From Sphingomonas spermidinifaciens (lineage in GTDB: Bacteria; Pseudomonadota; Alphaproteobacteria; Sphingomonadales; Sphingomonadaceae), in NCBI RefSeq assembly GCF_002351485.1, contig NZ_NWMW01000002.1, forward strand, positions 62,001-126,000: 64,000 nt of DNA, written 5' to 3'. The notes beneath the pieces are model-generated. The model saw only the letters and a list, made by a program, of their open reading frames with translations. It did no database searches and was not told the DNA's origin. This document shows, in pieces, positions 26,646 to 34,348 of the stretch; the stretch's first letter is position 1, and the number at the start of each line of letters is the position of its first letter. The position numbers and the translations under genes are program-made.

Positions 26646-26789
26646 AGCGACCCTTATTTGTGGCGTTGCGGAGATGGGGCGCTTTCCGGGATTTTCCCCC
26701 TGTTGCCCGGGCTTCGGCCTCCATCCTCCAGCCTGCGTGACTGAACGCCAGGTCGGCCCCCGTTCCATGCCCCCGGAACGGGGGCCTTT
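26646..26789 (+). ncRNA. ssrS: Structured non-coding RNA, candidate 6S RNA
   Basis: The 214-bp gap between lolA and xth has no reading frame but strong RNA structure. CGACC/GGTCG (26648-26652, 26751-26755) and TGGCGTT/AACGCCA (26661-26667, 26744-26750) form a closing stem. GGAGATGG pairs with CCATCCTCC (26670, 26721) inside, and a GGCTTCGGCC-type hairpin caps it, leaving large internal bubbles. The transcript would end at the terminator 26755-26789. A long rod with a bulged centre and a CAGCCTGCG stretch near the 3' end recalls 6S RNA, which sequesters sigma-70 RNA polymerase. The structure is seen; the identity is inferred. Confidence 0.55.
26755..26789 (+). terminator. Intrinsic terminator upstream of xth
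   Basis: Perfect 12-bp stem GGCCCCCGTTCC / GGAACGGGGGCC (26755-26766, 26775-26786) with an 8-nt loop and TTT tail. With no coding gene immediately before it, it most likely ends the structured RNA. Confidence 0.8.
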
Positions 26790-26834
26790 CCGTATCTGGC
26801 GAACCGTCCCGCGCGCGGCTACATCCCAGCCCGC

Positions 26835-27632
26835 ATGACCGACACGCTCAAGATCGCTTCGTGGAACATCAATTCGGTGCGATTCCGGATGGACATCGTC
26901 ACCCGCTTCCTGACCGAGGCGGCGCCCGACATCCTCTGCCTCCAGGAAACCAAGGTGGTGGACGAGGCCTTCCCGCACGCGCCGTTCCACGCGCTCGGCT
27001 ACGACCAGATCGTCATTCACGGCCAGCGGATGCACCACGGCGTCGCGATCCTGTCGAAGCTGCCGCTCGTCGAGGACGACCGCTTTGACTGGCAGGCGAA
27101 TGGCGAGGCGCGGCATGTTGGGGTGCGACTGCCGAACGGCCTCCGGCTCGAGAATGTCTATGTGCCCGCCGGCGGCGACGTGCCCGATCGCGAGATCAAT
27201 CCCAAGTTCGGCCAGAAGCTCGATTTCGTCGAGCGGATGACGCGCTGGTCGGAGGGGCTCTCGGGCATCCCGACGCTGCTGGTCGGCGACTTCAACATCG
27301 CCCCGCTCGAATGCGACGTGTGGAGCCACAAGCAGCTGCTCGACGTCGTCAGCCACACGCCGGTCGAGGTCGAGGCGCTGGCACGCCTGCAATCGGCGAA
27401 CGACTGGGTCGATCTCGGCCGCCGCTTCGTCCCGCCGCCAGAGCGCCTTTATACCTGGTGGAGCTATCGCGCGAAGGACTGGGCGGTGTCGGATCGCGGC
27501 CGGCGGCTCGACCATATGTGGGCGAGCGCGGACGTGGCGGCGACCGCGACCGCGCACCGGGTGTTCGAGGATTGCCGGAGCTGGCTGAAGCCGAGCGACC
27601 ACATCCCGCTGATGACCGAGTTCACGCTGTGA
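26835..27632 (+). CDS. xth: Exodeoxyribonuclease III
   Basis: Apurinic/apyrimidinic endonuclease and 3'-exonuclease of base excision repair, 265 residues (normal size). Motifs of the exonuclease III fold in order: ASWNINSVR (8-16), CLQETKV with the metal Glu, the LVGDFNIAP catalytic Asp/Asn, and RLDHMWAS plus SDHIPLM at the end with the catalytic His. Overlaps the next gene, ribA, by 4 bp (GTGA). Cytoplasmic housekeeping enzyme. Confidence 0.95.
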   Translation: MTDTLKIASWNINSVRFRMDIVTRFLTEAAPDILCLQETKVVDEAFPHAPFHALGYDQIVIHGQRMHHGVAILSKLPLVEDDRFDWQANGEARHVGVRLPNGLRLENVYVPAGGDVPDREINPKFGQKLDFVERMTRWSEGLSGIPTLLVGDFNIAPLECDVWSHKQLLDVVSHTPVEVEALARLQSANDWVDLGRRFVPPPERLYTWWSYRAKDWAVSDRGRRLDHMWASADVAATATAHRVFEDCRSWLKPSDHIPLMTEFTL

Positions 27633-28687
27633 GTGATGCAAGGGCGGCGGCGCGGGCGATCGACGCGCTGCGCCGCGGCTGGCCCGTCGCGATCGCGGGC
27701 GTGGACGGCGCGATCGAGGTGCTGGCGATCGAGAGCGGCGACGCCAACCGGCTCGCTGCGTTCGACGTGGGCGAGCCTGCCGACGTGCTGCTGTCGGCGG
27801 GGCGTGCGGCGACGCTCAAGCTCGCCAACCAGGCCGATGCGGCGGTGCCCGATGCGCCGGTGCGGATCGCGCGCGCGCCGTGGCTCGACTTCGCCGCCGC
27901 GACTGCGCTCGCCGATCCGCAGTTCGATCTCGCGACGCCGCTCAAGGGGCCGTTCCGCGCGGTGCCCGTCGATCGGGCCGATGCCGCCGCCGCAGCGCTG
28001 CGGCTTGCCCGGATCGCCGGCATCCTGCCCGCCTTCTTCGTCCGGTGGTACGAAGGCACCGACGCGCTGCCGATCGCGGCGATCGACGCGCACGAGGATG
28101 CCGGCCGTCTCGCCATCGCCGCGCGCGCGCGCCTGCCGGTGGCGGAGGCGGAGGACGCAGAGATCGTCGCCTTCCGCACGCCCGAGGCGGCGGGGGAGCA
28201 TGTCGCGCTGCTTATCGGCCAGCCGACGGGTGCACCGCCGCTCGTCCGGCTGCACAGCGAATGCCTGACCGGCGACGCGCTCGGCAGCCTCAAATGCGAT
28301 TGCGGGCCGCAGTTGCAGGCGGCGCTGCGTGCGATGCGCGCCGATGGCTGGGGCATCCTCCTTTACCTCCGGCAGGAAGGGCGGGGGATCGGACTGGTCA
28401 ACAAGCTGCGCGCCTATGCACTGCAGGACCAGGGGTTCGATACCGTCGATGCCAATACGCGGCTGGGGTTCGCGATCGATGCGCGTGATTTCGGGGTGGC
28501 GGCGCGGATGCTAAAGCTGCTCGGTCAGACGCGCATCCGGCTCCTCACCAACAATCCCGAGAAGGTTGCCTCGCTGGAGGCGGCGGGGATCGCCGTGGCG
28601 GAGCGTGTGCCGCACAAGCTGCCGCCCAACCCGCACAACGAACGCTATCTCGCGACCAAGCGCGACCGGACGGGCCACCAGCTATAG
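27629..28687 (+). CDS. ribA: GTP cyclohydrolase II with RibB-like N-terminal region
   Basis: First committed enzyme of riboflavin synthesis, opening the imidazole ring of GTP. 352 residues: the C-terminal half carries the zinc site CLTGDALGSLKCDCG (C-x10-C-x-C) and the GTP-site RQEGRGIGLVNKLRAY, while the first ~150 residues look like a degenerate RibB-type domain, as often seen in alphaproteobacteria. Starts at a GTG overlapping the xth stop. A second flavin gene, ribF, lies 22 kb away. Activity of the N-terminal part is doubtful. Confidence 0.93.
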   Translation: MSDARAAARAIDALRRGWPVAIAGVDGAIEVLAIESGDANRLAAFDVGEPADVLLSAGRAATLKLANQADAAVPDAPVRIARAPWLDFAAATALADPQFDLATPLKGPFRAVPVDRADAAAAALRLARIAGILPAFFVRWYEGTDALPIAAIDAHEDAGRLAIAARARLPVAEAEDAEIVAFRTPEAAGEHVALLIGQPTGAPPLVRLHSECLTGDALGSLKCDCGPQLQAALRAMRADGWGILLYLRQEGRGIGLVNKLRAYALQDQGFDTVDANTRLGFAIDARDFGVAARMLKLLGQTRIRLLTNNPEKVASLEAAGIAVAERVPHKLPPNPHNERYLATKRDRTGHQL

Positions 28688-28738
28688 GCGCTTGCGCCGC
28701 CACGGGCGGTATCGGATGCTCGGGGAGACAGGGGAGCG

Positions 28739-29248
28739 ATGATGATCCGACTCGCGTTGGCCGCAATGTTTCTGCTCGCCGCGCCTGCGCACACGCAGGA
28801 GCGGACCCGCGCGCTCGGCACCTCTGCCTCGCCGCCCGCGTCGATCGAAGATCTTGCGTGGCTGGCGGGCAGCTGGACCGGGACTGCGATGGGCGCCAGT
28901 GTGAGCGAGACCTATTCGGCGCCGCTTGGCGGGCGGATCACCGGCCACTTCGTGATGGCCGACCACAAGGGCGGCACCGCCTTTACCGAGATCGTCGATT
29001 ACGTGCCCATCGGCCGTTCGATCGCCTATCGCGTCCGCCACTTCAATCCCGACATGACGGGGTGGGAGGACAAGACCGGCAAGCCCGTCGTCTTTGCGCT
29101 GCTCGCCGTGGAGAAGGACCGCTGGTTCTTCGACGGCATGACGATCGAGCGCAACGGGCCCGATGCGCTGACGATGTGGGTGCGGATCGATCGAGCGGGG
29201 AAGGCTGAAGACGTGCCCTTTCGCCTTTCCTGCGCGGTGCGGCCCTAG
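28739..29248 (+). CDS. Periplasmic DUF6265-like protein
   Basis: Secreted protein of 169 residues with signal peptide (cleaved near APAHTQ) and a lipocalin-like pattern starting IEDLAWLAGSWTGTAMG, the WLAGSW motif typical of DUF6265 and related beta-barrel proteins. Function unknown. Good RBS (GGGGAG). Its stop overlaps the stop of the convergent PH-domain gene. Confidence 0.75.
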   Translation: MMIRLALAAMFLLAAPAHTQERTRALGTSASPPASIEDLAWLAGSWTGTAMGASVSETYSAPLGGRITGHFVMADHKGGTAFTEIVDYVPIGRSIAYRVRHFNPDMTGWEDKTGKPVVFALLAVEKDRWFFDGMTIERNGPDALTMWVRIDRAGKAEDVPFRLSCAVRP

Positions 29249-29793
29249 CCGCCAGTCTCGATCCGCGCTTCGAGCCGGACCAGCAGATCGCGGATTTCGG
29301 CGAGCAGGGCATGCTGCGGGTCGGCCATTCGAAGCGGCGCCTCGGGCGACCCGAGCGCGTCGCGTTGCTCGAGAATGCGGTCGCGGATCGCACGCGCATT
29401 GACGAGACCGGTCAGGTCGGCATCGGACTTGCCGGTGCTCGACTGGCTTTGTCCCGCGGTCTCGATCCGCAATTGCAGGATGCCGAGTGCCGACAGAAGC
29501 GGCCCCTCACGGATCGAGATGTCCTGTATCTTGTCGAGGGGGATCGTCATCTCGCGGCGAAACAACACGCCGCGGGCGATCACGACGGTACGTTCGGTAA
29601 GCTCGCAGCGCAGCGAGGCATGATAGCGTCGGATCCAGAGGGGACCGAACACCAGCCAGAAAGGCAGTAGTGGAAGTCCGATGATCGAAGCGACGAACGG
29701 CAAGCCCCAATAGACCAGCATGTAGAGGCGCAGCCTGGAGCTGAACTCACCCCGCAACAGCACCGTGGGCCGGTTCGTGGTCAGGTCGTCCAT
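29245..29793 (-). CDS. Bacterial PH-domain (DUF304/YdbS-like) membrane protein
   Basis: Protein of 182 residues: two adjacent hydrophobic segments (about 22-53) followed by a bacterial pleckstrin-homology domain (CELTERTVVIARGVLFRREM, then TIPLDKIQDISIREGPLLS at about 82-100) and a charged coiled C-terminal tail. Such proteins are small envelope components of unknown role. The start at 29793 follows a run of G-rich leader. Confidence 0.8.
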   Translation of the reverse strand: MDDLTTNRPTVLLRGEFSSRLRLYMLVYWGLPFVASIIGLPLLPFWLVFGPLWIRRYHASLRCELTERTVVIARGVLFRREMTIPLDKIQDISIREGPLLSALGILQLRIETAGQSQSSTGKSDADLTGLVNARAIRDRILEQRDALGSPEAPLRMADPQHALLAEIRDLLVRLEARIETGG

Positions 29794-29822
29794 CGTTGTC
29801 CCCCGTTTCCACGGAGATCCTA

Positions 29823-30488
29823 TCAAAGGCCGACCAGCCGCGCGACCTCGCTGAAATCGGCGGCGATGTCGTGGACCCCGATCGCGCGTAGCACCGCAGC
29901 GTGATCGGGTGGGCAGTGCGTGCCCGCGCATAAGCCGATGACATGCGCGCCCGAGGCGACGGCGCCGGTCGCGCCGACCGGCGAGTCCTCGATAATGGCG
30001 CACGCCCCGATCGACACACCGATCGCGGCGGCGGCGTGGAGGTAGAGGTCGGGGGCCGGCTTGCCGCGGGCGACGTGCTCCTTGCCCGAATAGACATGCT
30101 CGCCGAACGCATCCTCTAGCCCCAAGTGGCGCAGGTGCGTGCGGATCCAGTGCGTCGAGGAGGACGAGGCGATCGCGCGCGGCAGTTCGGGTGGGAGCGA
30201 GCGGACGAACGCGACCGCGCCAACGACCTCGCCAATCCCCTCGGCCAGCACGCGCTCGTTCTCGATCTCGCGCTCGGCGTGGAAGTCGGCGGGCAGGGTG
30301 CGGCCGATCCGCCCCTCGATCGCGTCAATGAAGCCGCGGCCCGACAGGCCCATATAATGCTGCATCGCCTCCGCCGGCGTGTGCGCATGACCGATGCGCG
30401 TGAGGTATTCAGCGAGGTGGCGATTGCCCTCATACTCGCTTTCGACCAGCACGCCGTCAAAGTCGAAGATCAGGCCGGCATATTTCAC
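29823..30488 (-). CDS. HAD-superfamily phosphatase (phosphoglucomutase/phosphoglycolate type)
   Basis: Cytoplasmic phosphohydrolase of 221 residues. HAD motif I LIFDFDGVLVESE (6-18), motif II in AIASSSSTHWI, the motif III lysine in ARGKPAPDLY and motif IV IIEDSPVGATGA. A helical cap follows motif I. The GTG start overlaps the yggS stop (GTGA), so the two genes are co-translated. The substrate is a small phosphate ester, not predictable from sequence. Confidence 0.88.
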   Translation of the reverse strand: MKYAGLIFDFDGVLVESEYEGNRHLAEYLTRIGHAHTPAEAMQHYMGLSGRGFIDAIEGRIGRTLPADFHAEREIENERVLAEGIGEVVGAVAFVRSLPPELPRAIASSSSTHWIRTHLRHLGLEDAFGEHVYSGKEHVARGKPAPDLYLHAAAAIGVSIGACAIIEDSPVGATGAVASGAHVIGLCAGTHCPPDHAAVLRAIGVHDIAADFSEVARLVGL

Positions 30489-31153
30489 GTGCGATCTCCG
30501 AACAGCGCGGTGCCGACGCGTACATGGCTGGCGCCGAGCGTGACGGCGGTGCGATAGTCGCCTGACATGCCCATGCTGAGCCCCGAGAGCCCGTGATCGC
30601 GCGCCAGCTTGGCGAGCAACGCGAAATAGGGGGCGGCTTCGACGTCGAGCGGCGGGACCGCCATTAGCCCGGCGACCGGCAGATCGGCGACGCGCGCCCC
30701 GGCGAGCAGGGTGGGGAGATCGGCAACCGGGCAGCCGCCCTTTTGCGGCTCGCCGCCGATATTGACCTGGACGAAGCAGTAGGGGCGGCGGCCGGCCTTG
30801 TCCATTGCTCGGGCGAGCGCGGCAATCAGGCTGGGGCGATCGACCGAGTGGATCGCGTCGAACAGCGCGACCGCCGCCTCGGCCTTGTTCGACTGGAGCT
30901 GGCCGACGAGGTGAAGGACGAGGTCGCTGGTTTCGTCGCGCAGCGCGGGCCACTTCGCCTCCGCCTCCTGCACGCGGTTCTCGCCGAAATGGCGCTGACC
31001 GGCCGCGATCAGCGGGCGGATCGCCGGGGCGTCGTGGGTCTTCGACACCGCGATCAGGGACACGTCGTCAGCCTTGCGGCCCGCGGTCGCGGCGGCACGG
31101 GCGATCTCGGCGCGAACGGCGGTCAGGCGGGCGGCGGCATCGTCTTCGATCAT
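30485..31153 (-). CDS. yggS: YggS-family pyridoxal-phosphate homeostasis protein
   Basis: PLP-binding protein of 222 residues with the alanine-racemase-like single barrel. The PLP lysine is in LIAVSKTHD (33-41), followed by HFGENRVQEA, HLVGQLQSNKA (about 81-91) and the phosphate-binding SMGMSGDY near the C-terminus. It balances free PLP and amino-acid pools. Divergent from thiE, so two cofactor genes share a short promoter region. Confidence 0.93.
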   Translation of the reverse strand: MIEDDAAARLTAVRAEIARAAATAGRKADDVSLIAVSKTHDAPAIRPLIAAGQRHFGENRVQEAEAKWPALRDETSDLVLHLVGQLQSNKAEAAVALFDAIHSVDRPSLIAALARAMDKAGRRPYCFVQVNIGGEPQKGGCPVADLPTLLAGARVADLPVAGLMAVPPLDVEAAPYFALLAKLARDHGLSGLSMGMSGDYRTAVTLGASHVRVGTALFGDRT

Positions 31154-31175
31154 CGCGCGCGCTATAGGCGCGGTG

Positions 31176-31733
31176 ATGCGCGCCCGCCACCCCGATCGCC
31201 TGCCGCGGCTGTGGCTGATGACCGACGAACGGCTGGGCGAGCGGGTCTGGCCGGCCCTGGCGGCGCTGCCGCGGGGGTCGGGCGTCGTTTTCCGCGATTA
31301 TGCGACGCCGCTGGCCGAGCGGCGGGCGCGGTTCGCGCGAGTATGTGCTGTCGCGCGGCGCCGGGGGCTGGTCCTCGTGCGGGCCGGCGACGTGCCGATG
31401 CGGAGAGAGGCGGGCGTTCACAATGGCCGTGGGCGCGGGCTGCGGACCGCATCGGCGCACTCGCCCGCCGAGCTGGTCGCCGCGCGGCGATCGGGGGCCG
31501 ATCTCGTCTTCGTCTCGCCCGTCTTCGCCACGCGCTCGCATCTTGGTGCGCGCACCCTCGGCCCGGTCCGGCTGGGCCTGTTGCTGCGTCGAGCGGCACT
31601 TCCGGCGATCGCGCTGGGCGGCATGAACGCGCGCTCGTTCCGCCGGTTGCGCGGCCTGGGCCTGCACGGATGGGCCGCGATCGACGGATTGTCGGATCGA
31701 ACCGCGCCGTCATCGACAGGCAGCACAACCTGA
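31176..31733 (+). CDS. thiE: Thiamine phosphate synthase (ThiE/TenI family)
   Basis: TIM-barrel enzyme of 185 residues joining the pyrimidine and thiazole parts of thiamine. Visible pieces are LWLMTDERLG (12-21), GVVFRDYA, SAHSPAELVAA, DLVFVSPVFATRSH and the phosphate-site ALGGMNARSF. It lacks some classic ThiE residues and is shorter than E. coli ThiE, which is common for the sphingomonad ThiE/TenI version, so a TenI-like regulator cannot be excluded. Start at ATG 31176; no strong RBS. Confidence 0.8.
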   Translation: MRARHPDRLPRLWLMTDERLGERVWPALAALPRGSGVVFRDYATPLAERRARFARVCAVARRRGLVLVRAGDVPMRREAGVHNGRGRGLRTASAHSPAELVAARRSGADLVFVSPVFATRSHLGARTLGPVRLGLLLRRAALPAIALGGMNARSFRRLRGLGLHGWAAIDGLSDRTAPSSTGSTT

Positions 31734-31825
31734 CGACGGCACCGCGTGCCTCGGCAGCGAGCAACGTCGTGACGACGTGAATCCTCACCATCCCCGCCAC
31801 GGCCGCGATGGGTGTGGCCTAATTC

Positions 31826-33292
31826 CTAATCAACCGATTTAAGCGCGCTCGCGACGAAATCGCCGACCAGCGCGACGACGCGCGGCGAGCCGAGATTGGG
31901 ACCGAGCCCGGGCACCTCCTTCTCATCGCCGGTGACCGCACCGTCCTGGAACCAGTGGCTGAGATCGTCAAAGACGACGACGGTTGCTTTCCGATTCGCG
32001 GCGAGCGCGGTTCTGGCCGCTGCGGCCTCGGGCGCTGCGATGACGAGCGGATCCTTGCCGCCATAAATCGCGAGCACGGGCGCCTTCGTGGCGGCGAGGT
32101 CGCTGGCCGAACACACCCTGTCGGCGGCCCAAGCCTCGGGCACGTCGATCATCTTGAGGCCGCTCTCCGCCTCCGGCCGGGTGAAGCCGAGCCCCTGAAG
32201 CCTCTCGACGAGCGTGAGGCGGAGCGGCGCGACAGCCGCCTCGTCCCGTCCGGCGGCGCGAGCGCGCAGCAGCGTTAACGCGGCATCGACCGCCGGGTCG
32301 ATCGCGGCGGCGGGGCGCTTTGCCGCGATCATCTGGCGACGCAACGCCTCCGCCAGCCCGGTAAATCCGTCGCCGACCGAACCGCCCAATGTGACGACCG
32401 CGCCGATCGAGGGATCGGCCGCGGCGACGGCGGGGGCGACGACGCCGCCCTGGCTGTGACCGATCAGCGCGACGTGGCGCCCGTCGATGTCAGGCCGCGC
32501 GCGCATCGCCGCGACCGCGGCCTGCGCATCGGTGGTGAGCAGGCCGATGTCCTCGACATAGGTGCCGGTCGACTGGCCGATGCCGCGCTTGTCGTACTCG
32601 AGCGCGGCGATGCCGTCGCGGTTCAGGCGGGCGATTACCGGGTCGAAGCCGCCGCGGCCGTTGGGGCCGTGACCCTGGATGACGATCGCGACGGGAAAGG
32701 GGCCGTGGCCGGTCGGCAGGTGGAGCGTGCCGGCGAGTGTCGCCTGTTTCGACGGAATCGTTAGGTCGATGGGGACAGCGGCGGGGTGGAAGGCTGCGAA
32801 CGCCTTCGCGGCGACGGGCGCGGGTGCCCAGGCGACGGGACCGAGCATGACCTGCGTATTGACCTGCCCGAGCGTCACCACCAGCGATTGCGATCCTGCG
32901 GCCAGCGCGGACGGGGAAGTGCCGGTGACGGTGAAGCGCTGCCACTTCGGGGTGAGGGCGAGATCGGTCGTCGCCAGCTGCACATAGGCGGGCTCCGGTC
33001 CCTGTATCGCGGCGGTCGTGCGCATGGGCAGGGCGGCGCGTGCCCAGAAGGTCGCCGACACCGGCTCGCCCGCGGCGATCGCATGGGGCAGCTTCAGGAC
33101 GGCGCCGCTCGACCAGGGCTCGGCGCGCTTGGCGGGCGGCAGCGCCGCGCGAATCGCGCCGCCTGGAACACTCGAATCGCGTTCGTGGGTCGAGGTGGTG
33201 CCGTAGATGATCCAGCGGCCGGCATCCTCGACCTGTGCGTGTGCCGGCGTGGCAAGGAAGGCGGCGATGGCGAGGGAGATCGTGGCCTTCAT
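31826..33292 (-). CDS. Secreted alpha/beta hydrolase
   Basis: Periplasmic hydrolase of 488 residues with signal peptide (ending TPAHAQ). The first ~170 residues form a beta-rich domain; the hydrolase domain has the strand VAIVIQGHGPNGRGG, the nucleophile elbow IGHSQGG (about 282-288), the acid in YGGKDPLV and the base in DLSHWFQ. Similar to the dipeptidyl aminopeptidase/acylaminoacyl peptidase-like hydrolases (COG1073). Substrate unknown. The membrane-protein gene lies 16 bp upstream. Confidence 0.85.
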   Translation of the reverse strand: MKATISLAIAAFLATPAHAQVEDAGRWIIYGTTSTHERDSSVPGGAIRAALPPAKRAEPWSSGAVLKLPHAIAAGEPVSATFWARAALPMRTTAAIQGPEPAYVQLATTDLALTPKWQRFTVTGTSPSALAAGSQSLVVTLGQVNTQVMLGPVAWAPAPVAAKAFAAFHPAAVPIDLTIPSKQATLAGTLHLPTGHGPFPVAIVIQGHGPNGRGGFDPVIARLNRDGIAALEYDKRGIGQSTGTYVEDIGLLTTDAQAAVAAMRARPDIDGRHVALIGHSQGGVVAPAVAAADPSIGAVVTLGGSVGDGFTGLAEALRRQMIAAKRPAAAIDPAVDAALTLLRARAAGRDEAAVAPLRLTLVERLQGLGFTRPEAESGLKMIDVPEAWAADRVCSASDLAATKAPVLAIYGGKDPLVIAAPEAAAARTALAANRKATVVVFDDLSHWFQDGAVTGDEKEVPGLGPNLGSPRVVALVGDFVASALKSVD

Positions 33293-33308
33293 TGCGGGGT
33301 GCCTTTCG

Positions 33309-33944
33309 CTAGAATGCGGGCTGTTCGTGGCGGGGCAGATGCGACTGCCACGTCGCGAGGGTGAAGATCGCGGCGATTTCGGCGGCGAGGACCCAGATCG
33401 GGAGGATCAGCGTCGTTGGGTCGATCGCCGCGCAGCCCGAGACGATCGTCAGCGTCGTGACGGCGGCGGCGCCGAAGCGGCTCGCCCTGCCGACACGGTC
33501 CCAGTCGCGATCGAGGATCCACCACGCGACCGGCAGGTGCAGCCCGGCGGTCAGCAACATGAGGAACAGAAGCGACGGCGCGGCGATCATGTTGCCGACG
33601 TTGAGGAGGAGGGTGCGCTCGCCGCTGCCAAAGAGAAAGCCGGCAAGGCCGTCGCTCGCCGCCATGAACGGAAAGCCGAAGGTCGCCGCGATCGAGAGCA
33701 TCCCTGCGACCGGCAGGACGACGCCGATCGCAAGCGCATGGGCGACGAGTGTGAAGCGTCCCTCGGCATCGCCCAGCATCGTCCGCCACGTGCCGAAAAG
33801 GCAGCCGAGCGCGAAGCGAAGCGGGTGGCCCTGTGCCTCGGCGACCTCGAGCTCGGCGGCCATCGCCCGGGCCCAGTCCGAGCGGCGTGGACCCAGGCTG
33901 CGCGCGGTCAGCGCCATCAGCGTCCAGGCGAGGCGGCGGGTCAT
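33309..33944 (-). CDS. Hypothetical membrane protein, partner of the PadR regulator
   Basis: Protein of 211 residues with about four hydrophobic segments in the C-terminal two thirds and a charged N-terminal helix (SDWARAMAAELEVAEAQGH). Its ATG overlaps the stop of the PadR gene (ATGA), so both are made from one message. PadR/membrane protein pairs of this kind are common and their function is mostly unknown. No family name recognised. Confidence 0.65.
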   Translation of the reverse strand: MTRRLAWTLMALTARSLGPRRSDWARAMAAELEVAEAQGHPLRFALGCLFGTWRTMLGDAEGRFTLVAHALAIGVVLPVAGMLSIAATFGFPFMAASDGLAGFLFGSGERTLLLNVGNMIAAPSLLFLMLLTAGLHLPVAWWILDRDWDRVGRASRFGAAAVTTLTIVSGCAAIDPTTLILPIWVLAAEIAAIFTLATWQSHLPRHEQPAF

Positions 33945-34243
33945 GCCGGCGCGCCCTCACGGTCGCCGAGCGGGCCTTGCCCGGCCAGTTCACGCGCGAG
34001 GGCGAGGCCGCTTGGCGTCAGCCGATAGGCGTGACGCGGCGGGCGGCCGGGCTGAGCGGGGGGATGCCACTCGGCCTCGACCAGCCCCTGGTCGGCCATG
34101 CGCATCAACAGCGGATAGAGGGTGCCCGAGGCGAGCCCCGTTTCCTTCATCAATTCATAGCCGTGCTGCGCGGCGGGGGCGTGCGCATAAAGCCGCTCGA
34201 GCAGGCGGCGCATTTGCGGCGAGGGACGGCGATTACGAACCAT
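33941..34243 (-). CDS. PadR-family transcriptional regulator
   Basis: Winged-helix regulator of 100 residues, the small PadR class. Typical wing and recognition region HGYELMKETGLASGTLYPLL (28-47), then RHAYRLTPSGL. Small PadR proteins respond to phenolics or drugs and repress a linked gene. It overlaps the membrane protein gene by 4 bp. The 8-bp palindrome ACATATGT (34256-34263) lies 13 bp upstream of the start and may be its own operator, since PadR sites often contain ATGT/ACAT halves; that is inference. Confidence 0.85.
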   Translation of the reverse strand: MVRNRRPSPQMRRLLERLYAHAPAAQHGYELMKETGLASGTLYPLLMRMADQGLVEAEWHPPAQPGRPPRHAYRLTPSGLALARELAGQGPLGDREGAPA

Positions 34244-34290
34244 CAACTCACAACAACATATGTAGAGTTATGAGTCAACTTATCTCGTTA

Positions 34291-34309
34291 CCCCGGGTCA
34301 AACCCGGGG
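34291..34309. repeat. Short palindromic intergenic repeat (sphingomonad type)
   Basis: CCCCGGGT-CAA-ACCCGGGG hairpin followed by GGTGACG, located between the PadR gene and the end of the CocE-type hydrolase gene. The form matches palindromic repeats scattered in sphingomonad genomes, recalled from memory. It may double as a minus-strand terminator, but no T run follows. Confidence 0.5.
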
Positions 34310-34348
34310 TGACGAAAAGGGGAGAGGGCGGGGTCCCACTCCGTCGGG

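Noticed and set aside
26646..26789. 4.5S (signal recognition particle) RNA
   Set aside because: The conserved SRP apical motif (GGAAGG-type with GNRA loop) is not present.
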